Part shown: one piece after another, positions 24,528-34,600 of the stretch
Layout: each line of letters begins with the position of its first letter
How positions within the stretch are numbered: the stretch's first letter is position 1
Source: Sparus aurata
Lineage: Eukaryota; Chordata; Actinopteri; Spariformes; Sparidae
Assembly: GCF_900880675.1 (NCBI RefSeq)
Contig: NC_044198.1
Span: forward strand, 3,854,831 to 3,918,830
DNA: 64,000 nucleotides
Direction: 5' to 3'
The notes under the pieces: model-generated
Seen by the model: the letters and a program-made list of their open reading frames with translations, nothing else
Databases searched by the model: none
Told to the model about the DNA's origin: nothing
Made by a program: the position numbers and the translations under genes

Positions 24528-27175
24528 CTCTTCCTCAGTGCGATTGCAGAGACCTCAGTGAAACAGTTAAAACAGTTTATTCTGAGCTCCTTTACAAGGT
24601 CAGATGACTTATTTAAACTCAATAAATATGTTTGTAATCCTATTATATACAAAGAATTATAAGAAACTCATAACGTGTTCATTAACATTCTGAAGCCTAC
24701 CAACTATTGACAGGTTTCTTATAACTGTCCTACAATCCAAAATTAAACATGTTTATTATGCTATTATTTACACATGTTTCGTCATATTACTTTTAATAAG
24801 CATCTTATAAGAACTCAATGAATGCTTACTGCAAGAACCTCAGGGAAGAAACTTAAACTGAGAATTTAAATATTTACGATATTACTGAGGTAATGATACA
24901 AACTCAGAAATATGTTGTTTTTTCTTCCCATAAGTGAATAAACACAAATAAGGTCCCAGAACACTGTTTGAAGCTAGAAAGGCGGCAGGGTCCGCCACAT
25001 TAAATTGTGTTGTCCTCTAAGGTCAGTTTGTGTATTCAGTTTGTTCAGGCAGAAAGAAACCAGCCAATGAAGATCTTTCTCTTCTCATTAACATTTCTTC
25101 ACCTAAACTACAGAGTGCTACATTAATATAAAACAATACCAGAATATGTTGAAATGTAATCTGCTGACAACTCAAATCTTCTCTTTTTCTCAGGTTGACA
25201 GCACAACGTGTTTAATGGGCACAACATAGGCGGCTGTGGCTCAGTGGGTAGAGCATGTGGTCTAGTGATTGGAAGGTCACCAGTTTGAATCCTGGCTCCC
25301 CCTAGTTGCATGTCGAAGTGTCCTTGAGCAAGATACTTAACCCCAAATTGCTCCTGATGAGCAGTTGGCACCTTGCATGGCAGCCTCTGCATCAGTGTGT
25401 GAATGTGGCATGTATTGGACAGCGCTTTGAGCTGTCGTTAGACTGGAGAAGCGCTATGAAAATGCAAACCATTTAATTACTTTAGAAAACCTGAAGTTTA
25501 GATGAAATGTTTGTATATGAGTTGGTCTGCTCCGGGGTAAAAGCTTGCAGAGAGAGTCAGTAATCAGTTCATAAGGTGACATACAGTGTACCTGCGATGA
25601 GGGCGGGCTGGTTGGGGTGGCAGCTCAGCGCGGTGACCGCAGTGGGAGTGTCGAAGACCAGATCAGCTTGTTTGGGGTTCAGGCCTCGACGGTCCAGGTT
25701 CCACGTGCAGACGTATGACCTCTCAGTGCTCCAGTCTCCATCGTCGATCCTGCCCATCAAAACACACACTCACAAATACGACCCACACTGACCACATTAT
25801 GACATAAGGAAAGCTTCTACAACACTTGTTGATGTTTCCTGTTAATTATTTGTATCCTAAATTTCAAATAAAATATACAGGTACGCCAAAAATGCATCAG
25901 GTGAAACACTGACATACCGTCCGTAGGCACAGGCGATAACTGCACCTGTACAGCTCCAGGACACACTAGTTACATGAAGGCCTCTCTCTACAGCACTGGG
26001 ATGTTGAAGGCGATGGAGGCATGAAACCTACAGAACAAAAAAAGAACTATCCATGAAGAGTCACTGTAACAACTCCAGACTTCCAGATTATCCTGTGGCT
26101 TACAAAACTGGCACCATTTTTGTTGGATTCATTGGTCCTTCTTACCAGACTACTGTGATCTTCCCAGTTCACCTGGAACCCATCGAAGGCGTGACTCTTG
26201 GCATTTCTCACCAGCTCTCTGATGACCCTGTCCTCAACCCGCTGCAGGAAGTCCTTCAGGCCAGGGGACTCCAGCTCGTTGTGGTTCTGTTGGAGGAGCT
26301 GCTCTGTAGCCTGGTGCCTTGGCTCCGTTTGCGTACCGGTGATGGTAGTCGACACTGTCTGGATCTCTGCCTCAGCTCTATGCACCGCTTTGGTCTGACA
26401 GCCTCTCTGAAATTCCAGCAAATAAAATGTAACTTCAAGCAAGAAATTATAATCAGAAGAGAAAATATTCATTGACTGAATGCATAAACAAACTCTCAGA
26501 TTTTTTGATACAGCACTGTTTTACTTCGTTTATATGTGGCGGACCCTGCCACCTTTCTAGCTTCAAATAGTGTTCTGGGACCTCTCAGAACAGCTTTGGG
26601 GGGGGGGGGGAGACATATTTCTGAGCTTGTATATAATTACCTCATCAATATTATAAATATTAAAGTTCTGAGTTTGGATTTCTTCTCCAAAACTACGTAG
26701 TGCACAAGGATGCCCATCAATCAAACCGTAACTGAAATCACCATTAATGACACTTCAGCAGGTGGATACTGATGCTCTCTGACTAGAGTGGCCACATATG
26801 CCATTGTGTAGAGTTTAATTGTTTATGTGAGTGTTACAACTTTAGAAGACTGTAATATTCTTCCAAAATATGTTGTTTATAAGAATTGATGTGTCAAATA
26901 AATTCATTTTAAGAAATCTCAATATCAAGTAGCATTTGTTTAAAGCCAAACGTTGTTCTCTGGGGTTACCAGTATGGTTTGACCTCTGTGCACCTGTGGC
27001 TGTTACATTTCCAATTTCCAACACCTGAACGTTACATGTGATTAATGCTAACAGCAGTTAGAGAGATAAACTTCGCAATCGTGTTGGTCAAACATACCGA
27101 CTCCTGCGCCGACTGCTGAGATTTCCTCCACTGAGACTGGATACTCACTGAGTCCAGGGCTTCGTCTGTAAACAT
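21390..27175 (-). CDS. dync2i2: cytoplasmic dynein-2 intermediate chain 2 (WD repeat protein 34), nine coding exons, one apparent frameshift
   Basis: Subunit of the dynein-2 motor that drives retrograde intraflagellar transport in cilia. Minus-strand exons in transcription order: 27175-27098, 26406-26146, 26027-25918, 25749-25592, 24469-24360, 24070-23900, 22333-22120, 22012-21855, 21628-21390 (stop 21392-21390). The N-terminal region has QT-type light-chain-binding candidates (CQT, EIQT, GTQTE). It is followed by the conserved AFDGFQVNW segment and a seven-bladed WD propeller (LHVTSVSW, YVCTWNLDRR, GLYSGEVLVWD, GRVLLWTLD, FLVSAGTDGLAHIHS, TGQGEVQIFDL, GTVGVWQL). All junctions keep frame except exon 22333-22120. 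That exon is 214 nt where 2 mod 3 is needed, and it switches frame near 22250-22262 (see findings). Length is about 500 aa against 536 in human. Identity is strong from sequence and from position between sptan1 and set. Confidence 0.95.
24072..24103 (-). repeat. (CA)n microsatellite abutting a dync2i2 splice acceptor
   Basis: The tract reads (TG)n-TAG on the gene strand and ends exactly at the acceptor of exon 24070-23900. It serves as the polypyrimidine tract. Confidence 0.9.
24485..24526 (-). repeat. (CA)n microsatellite upstream of a dync2i2 splice acceptor
   Basis: About 21 CA units, reading (TG)n on the gene strand. They lie about 15 nt upstream of the acceptor ctgcag of exon 24469-24360. 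Confidence 0.9.
24855..25000 (-). repeat. dispersed repeat, copy A (inverted relative to copy B)
   Basis: About 145 nt in a dync2i2 intron match the reverse complement of 26533-26680. Shared landmarks are a 'gaggtaat…caaactcagaaatatgt' segment, 'ggtcccagaacact', 'ttgaagctagaaagg' and 'ggcagggtccgccacat'. Both copies lie inside the same pre-mRNA in opposite orientation. Confidence 0.85.
25229..25475 (+). mobile_element. tRNA-derived SINE (common fish family) in dync2i2 intron
   Basis: The tRNA-like head has an A box (tggctcagtgggtagagc) and a B-box-like caccagtttgaatcc. It is followed by the characteristic body 'gtccttgagcaag…cttaaccccaaattgctcctgatg…' and the tail 'agcgctttgag…agcgctatgaaaatgcaaacc'. 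This matches a SINE family that I recall as widespread in percomorph fishes. Inserted in the intron between exons 25749-25592 and 24469-24360; not a functional tRNA gene. Confidence 0.85.
26533..26680 (+). repeat. dispersed repeat, copy B (inverted relative to copy A)
   Basis: Reverse-complement partner of 24855-25000, in dync2i2 intron 1. It carries a run of G (about 26597-26610) at a position where copy A has a T-rich stretch. Confidence 0.85.
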
Positions 27176-27378
27176 GCTAACATCAATGGACGTGTTTGCT
27201 CAGGCTAAAGAAAAAAAAATAACAATTCACTATCTACTTTCTGGCGGTAACTCCCTTCAGAGGGATTTGACAAAATAGTAGCTGCGTGGCACCTTTCACA
27301 CAGCTAGCTTTGTAAGTTTGCTGGTGCATTAGCCAAGCTAGCATTTTTAATGCTGAAGCCTGTTTCCACGAAGCTAGC

Positions 27379-27392
27379 GTTACCCTGGTTAC
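27379..27392 (-). promoter_or_regulatory. dync2i2: RFX X-box motif upstream of dync2i2
   Basis: On the gene strand the site reads GTAACCAGGGTAAC. It is two perfect half-sites, GTNRCC and RGYAAC, with a 2-nt spacer, the layout of the X-box bound by RFX ciliary transcription factors. It lies about 205 nt upstream of the ATG at 27175-27173, in the expected promoter interval. Position and match are seen directly. Function is inferred from the gene's role in cilia. Confidence 0.8.
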
Positions 27393-30300
27393 GGAGATAA
27401 AGTCCAGAGGCAAGAGAGAAATCCCCCTTTCACTTCCGCTTTCTCATTTTCTCTTTTGAGAGGTTCCTTATTTTATCACGCAGATGAACGTCCTAGTTTT
27501 TCTTTCAAAATAAAACATCAACAAACACACGAAGATCTGTTCCACCATAATGTAAATAATAGCTAATATTATGCAATAATGTCAATTAAACATATTGAGG
27601 ACGCATGCGCAAGCTACTTCCTGTCAGGCACCTTTGAGAAGTGCCTTCAACGTCTATTCTGTATTATATTATTATATTATTATATATAATAACCCACTCT
27701 ACATAGGTCACACGTTTGGTGTAAGACACAAAAGCCAAGTGAGTAAAGCCCACTGGAACACAGCTCTCCCTCATCGTTAGCAGCTTTGCCAACTCTTCAA
27801 TGTATGGCTTGGAACAGCCGCTTTCAGTCACGGTCACACTGACAAAACCAGGGGCGTTGACGGCTCCTTTTCTTTGACTTGACTAAACAGCTGTGATCAC
27901 CACAAAGCGGCAGCGGGCACACAGATGAAAACAGCATTTATTACATAAAGCCGATTAGTTCTTGTACTCCAATGTGAGAGATCGGTCTCTGGAATTAGTT
28001 ACTATTTCAATAGAGATTAATGTAATTCAGTCTGTGGTATTTAGAAAAATCAACAACTACGTCTCTTTCCAGAAGCAGCCATTGTTACTGCAGGCAGTGC
28101 ACTTCCTATTCATTCATGACACAAGGGCTCCCCGTCAGAAATGCCACTTTGACACCTGCTGTTGAAGTCTGGACTTGTTCCTATTACTAATTATTGCTCT
28201 CCTTTTTATCATCATTCTGTTATTATCTTATTACTAATTACTAAAACAACAGCTTCTGTTTTTCCCAAAATTCACCTGCTTCTGAATTATCTTCTACTGT
28301 CTTATCAAACACAATGCCATAACAAAGGCAGAAAGACATCATTAATGTGGGAAAATGGAGAAGGCCTCTGCAGCGAGCGGAGTCTGTTTTCTATTTTTCT
28401 TCATGGCCCTATGTGATGTCTGCCGCCTATTGGTGGGAGAACTACATGACATGCCATATCTCAAGAACATGCTAGATGTAAAGGCGGGTTGGAAATGGGT
28501 CACAACAGATTGACCATGAATGAAAGTCAAGTCAGACCAGTGAACTGTCAAGAGTTGTGTGTTTAACATCCATTACACCTTCATTTAAATCCAAATTCCC
28601 GTTGAGCAGATAGGTCAAATTAGTTACTTACATTAAGTTACATTACATCACACAAGACTGAGTGTGTGCGTGTCTGTCTTCACAGCAGGACTTTATATTG
28701 CTCTCATATCAATCATTTGTGTCTTAAGTCTTCTTTGTGGCTTATGTATTCTAGAGAAGAGCTACTACATCTAAAGATCGTAGGGATCCTACCAAATATA
28801 CACATAGTAGCAACACAACTTCAGGTTATGATGTGTGTCAAGCACTCAAACAGAACATGGGGAACATTTCAAAGAGCAACACTATCGATTTCCAAAGAAC
28901 GACACAACACAAGCTGATTAATAGTTAAAATGTTAGCACTCTGCCATCTGTTCAGTAAATACCTCTCTTCTTAACATACGGACCGAACCAACGTAGGACT
29001 GCATCTCTAAAGCAATGATCCTAAACTGGTATTACAGCAACATCTAATATAAACATTTTAAAATGATGATGAATTAGTACCACTGGAGCCACACTGGAGT
29101 AACATTGACTGATGGGACAGTTTGGTTTACTGAAAGCTCCTATTTTGAGTTGTTAAGAGTTGATACCAATTTGTCCTTGCTGATAAACATACCTGAACCT
29201 TGTGTATCAGCCAATACAGAGTACCAATCTGATACCAGTCCATTAAAAGTATATATTCATTTCTAACAGCTGCATATTACTAACCCTGTATGGGTGTTAT
29301 ATGAATGTGATTGATCGCTTGGCATTTATTGACACTGGAAGTTGTGCAGTTTAAAATCTCTACAGCTATAGACAGCTGCACAGGAAACTGATGGAAACTA
29401 GCATGATCTGGTTTCTACTAAATGATGTGGTGATGGATCTGTGTGTTGACTGGTCAGCACTAACTCAAGCATGCAACAGAACAACACTGAGATAAAATTC
29501 TCTCCAGTTATCCACATTATGTCACTGGGGGCGGGATGACAAATCACTGTTCCACTATATATCAAATCACTTCCTCTTGTGATACAATTATCGATTTACG
29601 GTACAAAATATTGATATTTTAAAAAATTAATTAAACCCTAAAGGTGCTCTGCAAAACAGATTCCCCTGACTTACCAGTCACTACTTCATGACCCGTTGTG
29701 GTGTAAACCTTTTGTAGTCAGTGTGTGTGTGACAAGAGGCCCTATATATTGTGTCTTTTAGTTCATGTCTGATTTTGGGAAACTGACACCACAATGTAGT
29801 AGTGGTGGTTCCTGCACCACGCCTTTTTAGGGGTGTTTCGTATTCTTCAGTTAGACAGACATTGTGATGTATCATTAGATATGTCATCATGTATTTATTA
29901 TTGCAGAAGCGCTGTATCATGATAATATAGAAGTCCCTCGCCTTCCAGTCAACACCCATGGTACAATAGTTAATAGGGATACACACATTTGTTAAAAGAT
30001 AATAAAGATAAATAAAGATAATTTTCAACTCAAGTATGTCATGAAACTAATCTAGGAGAAAACATAAGTAGAAAGATTACTCAGAGTTGAGTGACATCAT
30101 CTCGTTTAATGTTCACCAAGACACAACACAATACATGTAGAGCAGCTCACATAACTGCAGCTGCCAAAATGTCCACACTTGATTTTCCCGTTTTCACACT
30201 TTTTTTGTGCCAAGGTGACAGCAATGTTGGCATTGGTAACCTGTATCAAACGAGATGATGTAGTTCACAGAGCAGTTTTACACAAAACTTAGATATTTGA

Positions 30301-30695
30301 CCATCTTTGCACCAAACTGGGACTTCTCGACCTGCAAAATCATCTTTTAAATCCATGTAATTCATGGCACAACTCAAACACGATCAAAATGTATTGGTCT
30401 CGCACCATTGACTACTGTACATATTTTTCCTGATACATGGTTCTACGGGGCGCACTGGAAGGGGACAGACTTCGCCTCCATCATTATTGTGGGCAACACC
30501 TAATGAATTATATCGTGTGCTACGCCGATTCCCAACCCCATTTTTCACATGTCTAATAGTACAATCACCTTTGCTACACAGTTTCTGTTACTTCTGGACT
30601 GGTCTAATGGTAAAAAAGAAAAAAAAGAAAGCATGGTGTGGGTCTGCAGCTGAGTGTTGGAATGTGATAAACCTAGTCCAACCATCATGTATACA
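27393..30695. other. intergenic region between dync2i2 5' end and set 3' end
   Basis: About 3.3 kb of AT-rich sequence. I see no reading frame with recognisable homology. Around 29500-29620 there is an AT-rich stretch resembling common fish dispersed repeats. Short ORFs here look like chance. Confidence 0.5.
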
Positions 30696-31690
30696 TTTAT
30701 TTATTGTAACAAAGCAACTGGTACACTTAATTTAATGTGAGCAGGTTTCCAGCAGAACAGGAGAAAAGCTGCAGACTCAACAGAGGACTCTACAGAAATC
30801 TTTTTCTCTCCCATCTCAAAATGTTAAGCCAAGCTCAAAATTAGATTTTTAGGCTGTTTTTATAAAAAAATGTACATTTCAAACTTTGTTGTGGGTGCCT
30901 GAAAAACAAGATAATGACAATTTCTTTAACAGACGTCCAGAGTTGTTGTCAAAGCCCTGCTGCCCCACCATACCCAGCCATTACACTGTGTACAATTAAT
31001 GACCGTCTTACCAAGATACATGTAAATCCCCAAATCATTTACAATGGTTGAAAGGAACAAGCTGGTGCTTTCAATCAGTTCCATTAGAACAATAAGTCAC
31101 AAAGGAAAATGCAACTTCTAATAAGCCTTAGTACCCCCACCACTGGATATATTATAATGTACATTTATATATATAAAAGTGGCTAAGGATGCTATGATTA
31201 AGTTATCACTGCACCATGGCTTATTTTTATTGAACTCACAACTTCAACAGAAACTGTCATATTTTACATAGAAATTGCTATTGTACGTATTTTTAAATCT
31301 ACGTAGGATGACGTGCAGAATGCTACAAATTTTTTTTTATTCTTTTGCATGTCTTTGGGAGATGTAGAGAAACAATGACAGGTGAGACTTCAGGAGAGCG
31401 ACACCACCACCCCATCCCACCCCACCCAATGTAGACCTGCTGTGTATGAAGCCGATCTATAGACATGGCATTATGGACAGGCCGTGGCTGCAGAGGAAGA
31501 GGACGGACACGCTGACAACACACAGGAATCTTTTTTTTTTTCTTCTTGGTTTTGTTGTTGTTTTTTTTGTTTTTTTTTTTTACAAACCCCCCCTCCCCAA
31601 AACAAACAAAAAAAAACAAACAAAATATTTTGCTCCCAAGGGTTAGAGGATGATCACATAGGGACTGGGAGAAGGTGTTGGCCGAAACAT
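30696..31690 (-). terminator. set: probable set 3' UTR with minus-strand polyadenylation candidates
   Basis: Downstream of the set stop on the minus strand the sequence is non-coding. It includes homopurine/homopyrimidine runs (31531-31625). Minus-strand AATAAA (plus TTTATT) is seen at 31226-31231 and twice at 30696-30705, giving 3' UTR lengths of about 0.47 or 1.0 kb. Which one is used cannot be decided here. Confidence 0.45.
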
Positions 31691-34600
31691 TTAATCATCT
31701 TCACCATCGTCCTGAAAGAAACAAAAGAAGATGAATTTCAGAGGTTGCCACCAGGAGACCATCTCAGAAGTTTCTATTAAATGCGTTTAGAGACTTGATA
31801 TTATCAACATTACAATTACTGGTTCAACAGCACCATAAGTGTGCGTTTCTGATTTACAATATTCTTACCTCTCCATCTTCTCCATCTCCATCCTCATCCT
31901 CATCTTCACCCTCCTCTTCCTCCCCCTCGTCGATATCTTCCAGACCCTCCTCCTCATCATCGTCATCATCCCCATCACCTTCCTCATCTTCCATGTCGGG
32001 GACCTTGGGAACATTCAGACATTAACCACCTGGATCCTGGCTTGGACGCCTTACGTCAGTAAGAGCATCACTGATGAGTTACTGCATTTACTGAGTCACC
32101 ATCTATACTGGGGATGTTCCTCATCACATCCTTTACACAGGATGACAGGTCTAAAACTAAGAGAAGCCATTTCATCTCAGTGTTTCCATCACATTGACTA
32201 ATTTGTGGCAGTGCGCCACAGAATCAACAGCGACCACCACATATTGCGTTTCGTTGTTTACATTTTTTTTTTTCAATGCTTAAAACGCAGCATATTCATT
32301 CAGCTGCATTTCCTTTCCATACTCTCCCTCCGTCACTCACGCGTCTCACACACACAGCTCCTCCCCTCCGTGCACACCGCACGTGTCTCCATGAAAACAA
32401 GATCATCCTTGAAGTAATAGCGTGGAAGGTTGATATCTCTGTTACCACAGCTACCCGTCTGTGTCAATTTGTTCACTTTAGATTAAGAGGGAGAGTAAGA
32501 GGATTTAGATATTTTCAGCAGAAGTGGCCCTCAAATGATGATGACTGACTCAATGTATATTCCATGCAAAATGGCGAAGTACGCCCCTGCATGGTTGGTG
32601 GAGGCCGTGCAGCCATCGGCAACTATCAGAGCCAATTTCAGCTGATTACAATAGTTTGTAATAGGTCCTATCGTCCTATTCTCTTCTTCATATTGGGGGC
32701 AGAACAAGAAGTAGGGAAGTCCTGAGCTGATCTGCAGGATCAGGATCGGAGCTGATGTGGGCACCGTTTCACTGATTGGGATCAGCAATTTTGAACGTGG
32801 ACCCAAACCCTGATTATTTTCTTACATCAGAACACAATTCGTGCCAGAAAGCAGACACATGCATAAAGTTACTCTGGCAAACCTGTGGATATTAATTAAA
32901 TTAGACAGATATCGATTCCACTTTCGAGTTACAATGTTCTGGTTTGCACACTAGTTTTGTGGGTCTCACACAATAGAGCATGTAGAACAGGCAATCAAGA
33001 TGCTGAACGTGCGTGTTATTTTATGTGACAACGTAAGGAATATAAAAAAAGCGATGGATGATATGGAGGTACCAAGCGTGGGCTGCGTCTCGCACACAGG
33101 TTTTTTTCCCCATCAAAACACTCTCTTAGACCACAATAAGATCCATGGTAAAGGGGGAGAAGCCTACCAGGTAGTACTGCAGCGGATTAGGCCAGATGTC
33201 GTCCTTGATCACTTCTCCCAGCTCATCAGCTCCTGCATCTGAATGGTCGGTGAACCAGGTGAAGAAGCTCTCTGGCTCCTCATGTTGCCTTTTCTTCCCA
33301 GCTTTGTTTGGACTCTGGCCTGTACGCTTCGTCAGGTCCTGGGTAGGAAAATTGTTTCAATATAATTAAGGGTTTACTGATAGAAGAGCAATAATTACAA
33401 GCATTGGTACATGAGCAAAAATCTTAAAGAACTTCTAGAAAGCCCTACAGGATGTCATTTTAATTCAATGTTTTCCTACTTCTTAGGTTATTCAGACTGT
33501 GAAGCAGTATTGAAGAAATGACAGAATATTTGTTCACATTGAAAAAGGAAAACCAACCTTTCCAGCTTTCCATTTGATTTCAGTCGATTTAGAAACAGGA
33601 TCTCCGCTCTCGTTTACATTAAACTCTTTGGAGAGGGCTTTGTTCTCGAAGTATGGATTCTCATCAAAATACTACAGAAAAAGAAACATCTGTGTCACAT
33701 CTGTACAAGCATACGCTATGACATTTACAATGTGTACGTACAAAGTGAGCCTGATGACTCACAAAATCTATTCTATATCCAGACTTGATATCCTCGAACT
33801 CGGTGACCTCCACCCTTGACAAGTAATGAAGTGCTTCCTCGTCCTCCTCCCCCAGAAGAGCTGAAACTACAGCAGACATCACATCCACAGATTAGACCGG
33901 TTTTAAGTGTGCTTATGAGAAACTGTTATAAGCAAGGTTGGCTCACGAGGTTAGAATACAGACTAATTGTGCAAAGACAACAGAATCTAAGAGTTTACCT
34001 TGTGGATGGTTGACAAATGTTGTGACCCAGAAGTTGGGGATTTTGGCTATGAGTTCTGATCGCTTCTGGAAGAATGGCTGGCGTAGTTTGTTGTACTTTT
34101 GCTCTACTTTTAAAATTTCTTCACTGGCCTGTTCATTGAGTCTGGAGAGAAAGGAGACAAACATGTCAACAAGAAAATGTTCTCCATGCAATCCATATTT
34201 CATTACTCACAAAAAAGATTGAGACTCACCTGTCAATTTCATTCTGTACTTCATCAATGTGTTCAATTGCTTCCTGTTGCTCTTTTTCTGGAGGAAAAAG
34301 AAAAAAAAAAGCACAACAGTTTTAAGAAAAGTACATACTACTGCCAAATACAACAAATATGGCTCCCCTTAAATGTTAAACACAACTAAGGCGACTGTGG
34401 GCTGAGCGATATGGTTAAACGTATCATGGTAAAAAGGGGTTCACCTGCAGCAGGGCAACTTTATACGCCCTACAGCTATACATTACCAAGAGCCGAGTTA
34501 TGGCCTTATGGTCATCTGTTGTCTTGTAGTTACAATATCGACATTTATATATCTGCGAGGAAGGAATCTAATGCCCTCCAGCTAATACATTTCATAGTTT

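Noticed and set aside
24279..24662. Cys/Val and Thr/His repeat frames over the CA microsatellites
   Set aside because: They are translations of dinucleotide repeats. Only the part after the splice acceptor is dync2i2 coding.
25229..25300. tRNA-like sequence with A and B boxes
   Set aside because: It continues into the body and tail of a fish SINE and cannot fold as a full tRNA, so it is a retroposon copy and not a tRNA gene.
26053..26475. 140-codon plus-strand frame
   Set aside because: It lies antisense to dync2i2 exon 26406-26146. The minus-strand translation matches WDR34, while this one matches nothing recognised.
29681..30028. 115-codon minus-strand frame between dync2i2 and set
   Set aside because: Low-complexity, AT-driven composition, with no recognisable domain and no supporting splice or promoter context.
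31795..32025. Serine/proline-rich plus-strand frames opposite the set acidic tail
   Set aside because: They are antisense shadows of the GAG/GAT-rich acidic exon of set.
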